Source: Microcebus murinus (lineage: Eukaryota; Chordata; Mammalia; Primates; Cheirogaleidae). Taken from it: a stretch of 64,000 nucleotides of DNA. Location: contig NC_134116.1 in NCBI RefSeq assembly GCF_040939455.1, forward strand, positions 41,369,400 through 41,433,399, read 5' to 3'. Below the pieces are notes generated by a model. That model had not been told where the DNA came from and did no database searches. It saw nothing but the letters and a program-made list of their open reading frames with translations. Position 1 is the first letter of the stretch, and every line of letters starts with the position of its first letter. A program made the translations under genes and the position numbers. Below, piece after piece: positions 37,604-49,075 of this stretch.

Positions 37604-37984
37604 TTAATCATAATGTTATACATTCATTCATTATTAATTGAAGGTCTAAGATAAGTCAGGCATTCATGTATTCATGTTGATTGTCTTATTAAAAGGAATA
37701 TTTTAGCTTAAAAGTGGAGAGCCTTAAATATTATAAAAATGCATTAACACATCCCTGTGTACTAAGAATTTATTGTAACCTGTGTAACCTGCATTAAATT
37801 GTAGGAGTCATATACCAATATTTGCTTATTCCTGCTCAGCTCCTCAATATTTAAAAAAATATATTCAGCTTGTCTCATTTGGGATTTATTCTGTGTCTTA
37901 TAGTAGAAATGCACTTTTAGTAGAAATACATTTATTCTTTCTATACCCTCATAAAGCATCTTAGTTTAATCTACCACCTCCAAA

Positions 37985-38450
37985 TCAATGACTTCCAAAT
38001 CTCCCTTGTAACTGCTTTTCTTCCAAATTTCAGTCCCGTATTTCTAACTGCTTGTTGTCAGTCTCTACTTGGCTGTTCCTGAGACATCTTATATTCAACC
38101 AGGCAAAAATTGAACTGATTTTTATGCATTGTAAAGTGATATTCTTTGTAAGTTTGATTAAAAGCTTGGGTTTTGAATTCAGAAATGCGATAGTACATAT
38201 AAAAGCTTAACACAATGCTCAACATATTGCAAATACATAGTACATACTAGATATTATCATTGTTATTGCCTCATTAATGATGCCCTCATACAACAGTTGT
38301 TAATCTAGATACCCACATCATCTTTCATATTTTACTCAGTTCCTCTCCAATTGTATCCAAATGATTACTGAGTTCTATCAAGTTTATTTCCAAACTGTCA
38401 AACATGTTTCCTATTCTTTAACTTGTCCATTTTTAATTCTAGTTAAAAGA
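37985..38450 (+). mobile_element. L2 LINE fragment, sense, interrupted by SINE-like piece
   Basis: L2 phrases: ccaaatctcccttgtaactg, cttggctgttcctgagacat, cttatattcaaccaggcaaa, then after a gap acccacatcatctttcatat and cagttcctctccaattgtat. The gap at about 38160-38280 resembles a degraded MIR (gcttaacacaatgctcaaca). Confidence 0.6.
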
Positions 38451-38639
38451 TAAAAGTTATGCTTTTTTTAAAAAATAAACATATAGAGCATATATATGTC
38501 TCTATATGTCTATATCTCTTCTGTACCATAACTGGCTCAATAACAAAAGCTACACCTTGACATTTGTGAATGCCACATTGATGTATTTACCATATGTGAA
38601 TGTCAGAAGTGGTCTGGGTTTGCAGCTCTCAGCCCAAGA

Positions 38640-39030
38640 ACTGACTGAGGTTTGGTGATACCTTATAAAATGCTGGTGATACAGTGATGAGCAAAAGAAA
38701 CATAGTCCTGACCACATGGAGCTTACATTATGACATACAATTTGGGACCTTTTTCTTAATAGCAATGGTAAAAATATCGAAGACCCCTAAGCAGAGGAGT
38801 GGCAGAGTAAGATTTATAATTAAAAGTAATGATGGTCCAGAATCTGATTATAGCAGCTAAGATAGAAACAGAGAAGAAGAGATAAATTACATAGATGAAG
38901 CCAATAGGACATGAAAAGAAATTAAGCATTGGTGGTGTGCAATAAGTGAGAAGATAAAGATGATTCCTAGGTTTCTGGCTTTAAAAACTAGCTGATGATG
39001 TCATTGTGTGGGGCTAACCAGGTTTGGGAA
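38640..39030. mobile_element. Ancient interspersed repeat, family not assigned
   Basis: The phrases gctggtgatacagtgatgag, ccacatggagcttacattat, gcagaggagtggcagagtaa and gatgattcctaggtttctgg occur in this order in many mammalian loci, so this is an old dispersed repeat. I cannot name the family from sequence alone. Confidence 0.5.
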
Positions 39031-40387
39031 GAGACAAACTAACACTTAGATTTATACATATGAGAAATATCAAGATAAATCCCATAAGCCTGCCATCTCA
39101 CTTATAAGAGTTTTATGCTTTCTGGAAAATTCAATAGCAACTTTGGATCAAGAGGGAAGAAAATTTTTCAATTTCAACCTAAATAATTGAAAACTGAAAA
39201 TATTGCATTACATAGTGAAAACTAAAACTTATTTCAAAATGCTGTGGGTAACACTTATATGTAAGCATAAAAATATTAATATTATATACCTTGACATTGA
39301 TTACTTTACTAGCAGTATAGAAAGTATAACTTGAAATTTTATTTGATGTGATTTAAATCTATAGGGAAATTACAATACCCTTAGAGAGAAGAATTTATAG
39401 TTCATTGGTTTGCCTAATGGAAGAATAATTTGATGAGTTAAAGTGGGAAAAGGTGGAAATTCATTAGCATGAGTAATGAGAAGGATAAAGGATGTAAAAT
39501 AAAATTAATATAGATACATTATATCAAACTGTTTATTTTGAAGAACTGTATAAATATATTTTATGTTGGAATGCTTGTATGTACCTAGTGCAGTCATTTC
39601 TACAATGTCTATTGTCTGTAATAGAATTATACTTAAGCTATGGAAATTAACCAGTTTGTTTTCACTATAACTTCCACTGAATAGAACATTTGACTCTTGC
39701 TTGCAATCAGGTTGTAGCCCATATTAACAAGACACCCAAGTTTTTAGTCAATGCACATTAATCTGGCTACTATTTCTTTTCTTATACCAAATGCTATGCA
39801 AGTATTTATCTAGTCTGAGTTTGCAATTGTTTGTTTTGTTTACTCCATGTATTTTACTTGGTTAACACATAGAACATGGTGCTAATGAGTCCAAAGACAA
39901 CAACAGCATCAAAAGCAAATGTGTTCTGATATAATTCTCTCTCCTCTACATATGTAATGTTCAACCTCTTATCTTTATAATAATGGCTGTATTTCTTTTA
40001 TTTTAAGTTGCATCAAAACTTTCTGAAATTTGCTATGATATTAATGAAAAATACATTAAGCATTCTTATGTATTTATAGTAATTCATTCTAATAATTTTT
40101 ATGAATTCAAAATCAAAGCTATTTCAAATTGAAACCATTGCCTATTTTAAGTTCCCTAATGCTGTCCTTGTTTTCCCTAATTCCTCAAAGTTTCTAAGTA
40201 TAAAAAATTAGTTGTTTTTTGGTAATGTCTGCCTGTTCATTACATATTCTTTTAAATAGTTCATCTGACATTGATGACTTGTATGTCAGCTCTGATTGTA
40301 CAGTTTGTTTCCAATTCGTTTTAGTTCAACAATAATTTGGTACGGTAAAGAATATTTAGGCAAAATTTAAAAATAAGCAGCTCTAGT

Positions 40388-40411
40388 TTCCGTTACTGAA
40401 ACTAGTGCCAC
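40388..40411. repeat. 7-bp inverted repeat
   Basis: CTAGTTT and AAACTAG flank ccgttactg. It is the start of a repeat-free stretch with rare CpGs (ttccgttactg, tttgcgcagc). No function is known. Confidence 0.7.
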
Positions 40412-42379
40412 TTTGCGCAGCATCTTATTGCCACTTTCAGCAATATTGTGAGTATGTAGGGCAATAGAAATATTAATATCTCAAGTAGGTGAAAACATTT
40501 AGGATTTGTATAGTTCTGATGATTCCAAGAATGCTAATAACATCAGTATTATATTATCACCATTGTATATAAAACAAAATATATCAAAACAGCTCTGCAT
40601 TCAAAAGAAAACATCAGAGGTAAAATAAAAGTTCCCTTGTATAGCAAAAAATGTGTTACACTCTAGTAACACAGGATAAAGGTTAGTCAAAGATAGCTGA
40701 AGATAATATATCTAATTATTTCTGGGAAAGGAACATTTTTCTGTAAATGATGTATTTATGGTATAGGGTAAAGGGATGGTTAGATGTCTTGACAATACTA
40801 TTCTTTCTCTTGAGCAAAATAAATTGATGTCAGAAGATTAAGCCAAGCAGGATTGGTGTTACATGAAAGCCATCCTGTTCTGTTTTTCCCCAGAACATCC
40901 GAATCAAACATAATACATGTACAAATATAAATTTTACACTTTGGAAATGGCCTTCTCTGAGGGCATTGTTTTGCAATACCAATTAAGAGGTACTTGTGAT
41001 GTTTTCTTTGCTAAACCATTATACTTAACTGGAACATTTTTAATTGTGCCCCTAATTAATTATACCTCTAAAATATTTTTCTTTCCTCATTTTGTATAAA
41101 AATGATGAAGTTAAACCAAAGCATCAGAAGACTACAGTATTTACATATGCTGAAGTTGATCAACTGGGCTCAGATAGTTATCAAAAAATATTTAAAGACT
41201 GTGTTACAGTCATGAAAGGACTGTTCCTACTATTTATGCAGAATACTAGCATAACTACTGACATTTTATATCATTTTTTATTGGGTGAAGTTAATTCACT
41301 AAAAGATAATAACTTATTTATTCTCACCTACCTCTGAAACAACAGCTGACCATTTGTAGCACCTGTAACTAGTATTTACTTTTAGTTGGTAGTCTTGTTT
41401 CCATTGTTAAGATGGAGTTGAAATCTGTCTAAGTGGTCTCCAATGGTATGGAGTAAATGCCTGTTCTTGCCATCATTTTCCTTGTAAACGAATCTTGACA
41501 ATGTCAGGTTCCTGTCACAGTCTATCAGTGTCACTCACTAAGCAGTGGTGTGACCGTTAGTCCCTTTGAGATTTGCCTCCTTTTTCAGGATCAGGCTGTG
41601 GGAAAATCTTAACAAACAGTTACATGTCACCTAGGTATAAAAGATAACAATCCAGTATTTGAATATACTTTTACTATTTTAATATATGGACATTTAAAAG
41701 ACATTTATTTTTTTACAGATCACTTAAATTTTGTGTTCATGTGCATTCTATCCAAAACTCATTAAAAATACTGTAGCCTTCTCTTTTTGAACCTATTCCT
41801 CATTAGGATATTTAGGAATGAATTCAATAATCAATATAATTATTTGGGCTAAGATTATAATTGATGCTGCTCATGTGCACACTTAAAATTGTTATCATGT
41901 TTTTATTAAAGAGAAACTAATAATATCCTTCCCCAAAACATTTCCATTTCCTTGCCTGCCTGAAAATTGTGTTTCAAAAATTAAAGTGGTCATCTTTCTC
42001 TTTTATAATGATTATCTTCACATTTGATCATTCTTTATTTTTTCTTATTCATGATAATCTTTTTTCTTTGAACTTGAGTATCAATTGATAATTTTAAGTT
42101 TCAGCTGATTTGTGAAATAACATTTCAAATGTTAAACATTCACGTTTTGCCTTTATTTCAGATTATTTACAAGAAGCAGTTACTAAATTTTGATTTATAA
42201 TATAGTAATATTTGTTTTTGGTTCTGTTGAATATGATTATATAACAGGATAGTAAGTAGCGTTTTTCCTGTGGTCCTCAACAAGAATGAAAGTTGCATTG
42301 TACTGGTCATTTTAACGAAAGTATAAAACAATTAGTACTTATTAATAGCCACTGAATCAGCATTGCTATCTTCACTGCT

Positions 42380-43180
42380 GCTCCAGACTCCACAAACCTC
42401 TTTCTTCATTTGTAAGAGTGGACCACAGGGAGAGGGGATTTGAAGAATTCATTCAAGTGAAAAGACAGAGTCTGATGAGTAGAGCTGTGGCTTAGTAATC
42501 TCTTTTCGAAGGTGGTTCCTTAATGCCAAGGTCAAGGGAGGGGAGTTCTAAGAGAATTGCTCAAGGATTGCAGATGCTTCCACCTCATTGGATAGCTTGA
42601 TTTCTGCTTTGGTGTGAATTTCTGATCTATTTTCTGTACACATTTGAGCAGAGAAGTAAAGAGTTGAGAAGAGGTAGCCAGGTGGAAAAAGTGTACATCA
42701 TCAGAACAAAAGGACCCACAGCAGGCAGAGGGCCTTAGAATTAAGAGCCAACAGGAGCTTAGAGAGTCTAGAATAGCATGAAGCTGGAGGAGATTTCTAC
42801 TGTCACGGACTTGTAAAGTTAGGAGGTTCCTCAATAAGGCCTCCTCAAAGGATCAGACATTACTCCCAAGGAGATGGCTCGAATTTAGGCATCTGTCACA
42901 TGGAATATGTCAATGGTGTATTGGGCATAGCAGGGAGTGCAGGGAGAATTTAAGCCAGAACCATTTAAGCAAGGGACCTTTATTCTACTACTCAGGAGAA
43001 GGAGAGGAAGAAGATGGGGTGGGTGGATGAGAAGCTAAGCAGCCCCTTTGTCTTCCAGATACCTAGACTCTAGAAACAACCAGTGCTGATGAGGAAGGGA
43101 AAGCAGAGATGAGTGTGAATTAGAATTAGGTGTATCATACACAAAATCTGCCCAAGGCTATTAAGAAACAGAGAAGGGAA
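42380..43180. other. Purine- and GC-richer segment, unidentified, possible old LTR
   Basis: About 800 bp less AT-rich than its surroundings with many AGG/GAAG words (for example gagaaggagaggaagaagat near 42996). The longest frame (minus strand, 42532-42834, 100 aa, Leu/Ser-rich) matches no protein I know. It could be a degraded LTR or other repeat; I cannot assign it. Confidence 0.4.
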
Positions 43181-43342
43181 TGTTGGCAAAGTATGTTTGA
43201 AGGCAATAGAGGAAAACTAAAACCATTTTATATGTGTAACCCACCATTTCTGACTTTTCAGTAATCTGGTACCCTGAGAGTAGGGATGGCTTTCAAACTT
43301 TAGGGATAATATATTTCTGTATTTAAAAAATGATCCATCATA

Positions 43343-43677
<335 letters not shown>

Positions 43678-44189
43678 TGATCCATCATAAATTACATATC
43701 ATAAAATACAAAAAAATACAAAATGGGGGTGATCCAAGGCAAATAGTCTGAGCCCATGAAAAGACTGAGATAGTGCATCAATCTGTTTGCTTTTTCAGAA
43801 TCTGTAACTATGTTTGCATGTTAAAGTGGGGAGAGACTAAGGAGGAGAGGATCTCCTATCCTTGGTCCTTACATATTTGAATTTCAGTTATGCTAAATCA
43901 TAAGATAATCTTGCTTATCCCTGAGGAATACACATCATTTACATGAAAGGAAAACTAAACACACACAATCACTCTTTACATATACATTATATATATTGGA
44001 ATATGCAATTATTAATATATTCTTAATATCAGTATAATTAGGCAGGGTAAGTAAATTGTTTCAGACTATATAAATATATAGTTAATAGTTTTTAGCTGTA
44101 GACAAAATTGGAAATTAGGTGTTCATTTCCATTTTCCTTTTTATATTCATGTACGCACTTACACCTGGCTGTTGCAAAACTGTATACTT

Positions 44190-44340
44190 GTTTATTTTTA
44201 TCCCACCAAAATCACGCCATGGCGTTAGTGGCTGGGCTTCATCACTTGATTTCATCATATAACAAGTGCCTATGTGTTTTGCAGTTCACAGTACAGATCC
44301 GTTTATACCTGTCGGTTGTCTAGCCTGGAACCTGTTCCAG
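44190..44340. promoter_or_regulatory. Candidate constrained block, weak
   Basis: Repeat-free stretch with several retained CpGs in a CpG-poor intron (aaatcacgccatggcgttag, agatccgtttatacctgtcgg). CpG retention may mark constraint or simple chance. Confidence 0.2.
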
Positions 44341-45659
44341 TGCTTCCTCACTGTGTGTGTTTAGGTCTAGGTATGAGAGATCGTCTCTCCCCTGATTCTC
44401 ACACCCCCTCAACATTAAAATATGGTTATAGGTTCTAAATAATCAAACAGCTTGATGCATTGCATGTTTTCATGAGCGCATGACTATTTTCTTTAGCTCT
44501 TCACCATTTTATATTTTATTAATATCATCCTTTATGAGTTTTTGTATACATGCTTCAACCCCCTATTATAGAATATGTTCTTTGAAGATACTAGGATTAT
44601 ATAAGATTCATCTTTTTATTACACTGTAAAGTTAAGAAAAAAACAACAGTGTGGTTCTACAAGAATGGAAGAGGAGAAATAAATCAGTTATTTTCTGTTT
44701 CTATCTCCCCTTACCAAATGTGGCTTAGTAACTTCTTTTCCAAAGTTCAATGTATGAGAAATATTTTTATATATTGAATATGTTGCTGTCTCTTTCAGTT
44801 TTAATAGTAAAGATGTATCTTAAAGGTATATATGTGTGTATATATGTTGGTGTGTAGGCATAGTACATATATACTGGCTTATAAGGTGATATATATTAGC
44901 TTAAAAGAAAAACTTGAAAGTATATACTTAATAATTATGGGCATGTCTAGTTGAAGTGGCCTATTTTCAATTCTTATTTATTCATGTTAATAGAGGAAAA
45001 GGATGTTATAAATAATGCAAAAATTACTTACAGCTGACTTGGTTATATATTGTATATTTTTCATCAGACTTAGTTTCTTAATTGTTTGCTCTATTTATTA
45101 CCCAAATGAGCTAACATCATGAGTATTTAACAAATGGTGATTGGTGGAGATGCTAGGAGCATTCTATGTAGTGAGAAAATCTCGTATTAGAAACTTGCTA
45201 TGGAAAACTCACATATGAATGATTTATCTTTAACCATACACAAGGGACTGATACCCTGTGATACAAAAGAGATGAAAATGAGCAGTGTTTTGTCTATAAT
45301 CTGTTTTTGGAGTGACTTAATAAGATTTTAGCTTAATATTTTATACCTTAATAATGTGAAAAAAAGAATTATAGTGCATCTCTACTGATATGAGAATGAA
45401 ATTTAAATGCCTTTGAAGAAATAACTATTTTTCATTTATTAACTTGCAATCAGGATTCCAGTAAAAGAAGAAATTAGTTCAAGTGAACAGAAAAACAAAA
45501 GTAGGTTATAGGTATAAATGGAACTCAAACTGAATCCAAGATAATGAATGTGAGTACTTACTCCACATATTAGTTAATTGTCCTCAAATATGCAATGAAA
45601 GCATAATCCTCACATTTTTTGGATATTTTAAATGAAGTATAACCCATAGAGAAAATTAT

Positions 45660-45963
45660 GAAGTTGAGAGTGGTGGCTAATGCCTGTAATCTCAGCACTT
45701 TGGGAGGCCGAGGCAGGAGGATGGCTTGAGGCCAAGAGTTTGAGTCCAGCCCAGGCAACATAGCAAGACTCTGTCTCTAAAAAAAAAAAAAAATAGCCAG
45801 AAATGGTAGTGCATGCCTATAGTCCCAGCTACTCAGGAGTCTGAGGCAAGAGAATCACTAGAGCTCAAGAGTTCAAGGCTACAAAGAGCTATGATTTTCC
45901 CCTACACTCCAGCCAAGGCAACAGACAGAAATCCTGTCTCTAATAAATAAATAAATAAATAAT
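45660..45963 (+). mobile_element. Old Alu (AluJ-like), sense
   Basis: Dimeric Alu with left arm (tgcctgtaatctcagcactt, gggaggccgaggcaggagga), A-rich centre at 45779-45793 and right arm (agtcccagctactcaggagt, actccagccaaggcaacaga), ending in an (ATAA)n tail. CpGs are mostly lost and the linker lacks the lemur insert, so it belongs to the older J lineage shared by primates. Confidence 0.9.
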
Positions 45964-47683
45964 ATTACCTATTATTTATAAATTTCCAATGCAGTTCTCA
46001 TATTAAAATAATATTTATTCCAAAGTTATTTCTATTTCTACATTTCAATAGTCAATTCTTGTTTTAACTGATAACAAAAAGGTAAAACCAATGCTGAAGC
46101 ATAACATTTTACCAAATAAAAGTTTCCAGATTTTATGGATTAAATCTATAATGAAAACATTTGCATATACTTTGATAAAGGCGATGTAAAGAGAAGATGT
46201 GTAGAAGTTTTTATCATAATATTCTCTTGACATCATACATTTGAAGAATTCATATCTTTATAATTTTTACATGTTTGACTAGTACTTTGGAATAAGTGTC
46301 AAAAAAGTCATGAGTAGAGAAATATAGTGTATATATCTGTGAATATGAAAGTGAACTTTTATATCACAGCGTAGGAACAAGCTGTAGAAATCTCTTTTAT
46401 GTGAGTCATTTCTGTATAAAGCTATAAACTTTTTTTTTTAACCAAAAGCTGTCATGGTTTCTTGTAAAATAATAAAGTTAATAAAGATATCCATTTTAAT
46501 TGATTCTTTTCATTGTTTAATAAAATTGCTTTGTTTGATTGCTGAAGAATTTGAATTGAGTTTTCATTACCCACTTCTGAACAATTTACTCTAAGATCCA
46601 GACAGTATTGAGCTAATGAGTTTGAATTTATATTGAACTTTAACTGTCTTCATGAAGTAAATGGAAAAAAATCATGGCAGTAACTAAGTATTCTTCATTA
46701 AAAACTATGTCATAGAGATTTTACAATGAGGCTTTTAGCACAGCTAAAGCATTAAATTGGAGTTTTACCAACTTTGCTGTTTCCATGCATATTATATGGA
46801 AGTATGGTATCTTCTTTTCTTTTTGAAGAAATAAAAAATGCCTAAGCTGTCAAGGATATTACACAAGTTTTCTTGAAGTGGATAGTTTGTATAGTCAACA
46901 GATTCAAGTAAGGAATAAATTAATATTAAGTTAATTTAATTTGGAGGAATATCTAAATTGAAATGATTTGTAAACACCTTCCAATGAGTACTTTAAGAAG
47001 ATGTTTTGAGATCTAGTTCAATCTAAGACATTGCCCCAATATTGAAGTGCAGGTCCTCAGATGTGTGGTTTTGACTTTAGCTCTGAAATTGAGCAATCAT
47101 AAATTTATATTTCTCTTTATTTGAAAACAAGTGATGTATTTATTCACACATATGTATGCACATTTAATTTTTTGCTTTGGCATTACTATCTTTTGTAAAG
47201 TGTTTTTTTGTGTGTTCTCTGTACAATGTCTAACCAAGTCGGGCATTTAATGGTTTTCTTTTTAGGAGTTGCTGTGGAATTGTTAGGCACTTTAAATGTC
47301 GACTAGGAAACCATTTACTACAAGGATAACTTTGCATTCTATAATCATCAGTGTGCTTCAGTTCCAAGGAGTTATTAATTATCTAATTATATAATGGAAC
47401 ATATTTAATATTAAGTTGGGTAGTCAAACAGGATTAAACTCCACAAATAGGTTAAAAGATACAGAAGTATTACCTTCTGAAAATTTAAGATCCTATCTAA
47501 GAAATAGAAAATCAAAAAGGAAATAAAAGTTTGGGGGACATTTACTTACTTCAGCTTATTTCCCTAGAAATCAGTTTGCCAATCTCTAGATGTGATATAT
47601 TCTTTTTAAACCTCATTTCAAATGAGTCATTGGAAGCTTTGGAATAATATTATATCCAAATAATTTATATTCATTCCCCACAG

Positions 47684-47839
47684 GCAGCAGTGATGGTTCT
47701 TGGGATAAGGAAATACTGCACTCTTCCCTCTCCCAGGGATCTCAGGCTTCTGTTGCCCATCCCCGCATGCCTGGAGCACATAGCCTTCCAGTTAGTCATC
47801 CTCTCAGACATCTTCAGCACAGCCACCTTCTGCCAAATG
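47684..47839 (+). CDS. DACH1: DACH1 internal exon, probable 52-codon cassette exon
   Basis: The acceptor is a pyrimidine-containing stretch ending cattccccacag; the donor is ATG|gtacga. The exon is 156 nt, starts with the last two bases of a Gly codon and ends with the first base of the next Gly codon, so both borders are phase 1 and skipping keeps the frame. Translation starts SSDGSWDKE, contains HPRMPG and SLPVSHPL, and ends HLQHSHLLPN: a Ser/His/Pro-rich linker downstream of DACHbox-N, with no catalytic or folded domain. The donor lacks the usual A at +4 and G at +5, consistent with optional use. From memory, human DACH1 isoforms differ by exactly 52 residues here (758 versus 706 aa). The exon seems less conserved than its neighbours. 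No internal stop or frameshift. Confidence 0.9.
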
Positions 47840-48293
47840 GTACGATGGCATTTTTCAGCACGAAAAACGATAGTTTTCAAAAAAAAAAATTCTGTAATTA
47901 TCAGATGGTAAAATAGTATATAATAAAGAGATATGCTATATTTAGATAGCTAATCGGGATAAATTAAACTCTAGTTAGTATATTAAAAATATTTAGATTA
48001 ACCAGAGGAATAATATATTAATAGCAAAGAACTTGCCATTTGTATTAAACACACGATGAGTGGTAATATGATGAACCATGGCACCAAACTATAAGCCTAA
48101 TTTCCCTGAGATGACAGTGTTACTGCATATAAAGAGGAAAAATATTTTTTCTTTGACTGTCATTATTGGAATCCTTTTGAATGCTTCATTTTTTAATGAT
48201 TTATGGCCTTAATGACTTTAATAAGTGAGATATATCACACTTCACAGTTTTATCTGGAACACAGCAATGATGATATATGTGTATTTTTTATAG
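47840..48293 (+). other. DACH1: DACH1 short intron between cassette exon and next exon
   Basis: A 454-bp GT-AG intron, phase 1. It begins gtacga and ends ttttttatag. No repeat family is recognised in it; it is AT-rich with TTAAT runs. Its small size beside two huge introns would favour joint inclusion of the two exons. Confidence 0.9.
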
Positions 48294-48466
48294 GACTGGA
48301 ACTTCCTTTTATGATGATGCCCCACCCTCTAATTCCTGTCAGCCTACCTCCAGCATCTGTCACCATGGCAATGAGCCAGATGAACCACCTCAGCACCATT
48401 GCAAATATGGCGGCAGCAGCACAAGTTCAGAGTCCCCCATCCAGAGTTGAGACATCCGTTATTAAG
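48294..48466 (+). CDS. DACH1: DACH1 internal exon (GLELPFMMMPHPL segment)
   Basis: The acceptor is gtattttttatag and the donor is AAG|gtaatt. The 173-nt exon supplies two bases completing a Gly codon, then 57 codons, and ends in phase 0. The peptide begins LELPFMMMPHPLIPVSLPP, continues with a Met-rich stretch (VTMAMSQMNHLSTIANM), an AAAA run, and ends QSPPSRVETSVIK. This is a low-complexity hydrophobic/Met/Pro linker between the two conserved DACH boxes. The ending QVQSPPSRVETSVIK distinguishes DACH1 from DACH2 as I remember it. Joining the preceding exon, or skipping it, gives the same Gly codon and an open frame. The preceding intron is only 454 bp, the following one 12.7 kb. No disabling change is seen. 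Confidence 0.97.
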
Positions 48467-48789
48467 GTAATTATTGTCTTATACAGTTATTTTGGCATGT
48501 TCATCTTAAGCCACTATCTCCTAGTCAACTTTTCTTATTTCATAAGTAAATCTCAACTCTAAAAAGCTAAGTGATTAGTAAGCTAAGTAAATAGATGAGA
48601 AAAATCACATGTAGCGAGAACCCTCCCCTCAGGGATACAATATTTAGAGTCTGGGATTATATTAAGTTTTATATTATATCTATTAAGAGAGAGAAGAACA
48701 TAGGACATTCAATGATATAGTTCATATTATGAGTATTCAAATGTATGGCTATGCATATGTGTGTGTGTGTGGTATTATAAGCTTTTAGG

Positions 48790-48925
48790 TGTAGAGAATT
48801 GGAAGACTAGAAGGGTTAAATTTTACCACTTACTGTGTCACGTTGGGCATGTAATTCAATCTTTCTAATTATATTCAATATCTAAACAAATGGATAACAC
48901 AGTGTGGATTCAAACACTAAATGCA
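48790..48925 (+). mobile_element. MIR SINE fragment, sense
   Basis: MIR order: aaattttaccacttactgtg, tcacgttgggcatgtaattc, aatctttctaattatattca, then aacaaatggataacacagtg. Confidence 0.65.
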
Positions 48926-49044
48926 ATAACAAAATTGAAAGTTTTCATAAATTCAAAAATATACTATTAATAGAAGGTAACACTATTGTTATATAAACTT
49001 TATATATGTGTAAATATACAACTTTCCTCTCTCTCTCCTGTGTT

Positions 49045-49075
<31 letters not shown>

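Larger units (their letters stand above)
38451..43342. other. Intron sequence, partly ancient repeat
   Basis: Contains the unassigned old repeat at 38640-39030, otherwise AT-rich unique sequence up to the GC-richer segment at 42380-43180. Frames at 40917-41337 show no homology I know. Confidence 0.5.
43690..47683. other. Intron sequence upstream of the cassette exon
   Basis: Two Alus bound the start. Between 45964 and 47683 the sequence is AT-rich and repeat-free. The last 100 bp upstream of the exon have only a short pyrimidine tract (attcccca), so the acceptor looks modest. Confidence 0.6.

Noticed and set aside
45570..45761. 63-aa minus-strand frame
   Set aside because: Antisense translation of the left arm of an Alu.
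47671..48562. DACH2 instead of DACH1
   Set aside because: Linker wording (QVQSPPSRVETSVIK, ERVPDSPSPAPSLEEG, ARTESSSDRI) follows DACH1, not DACH2.
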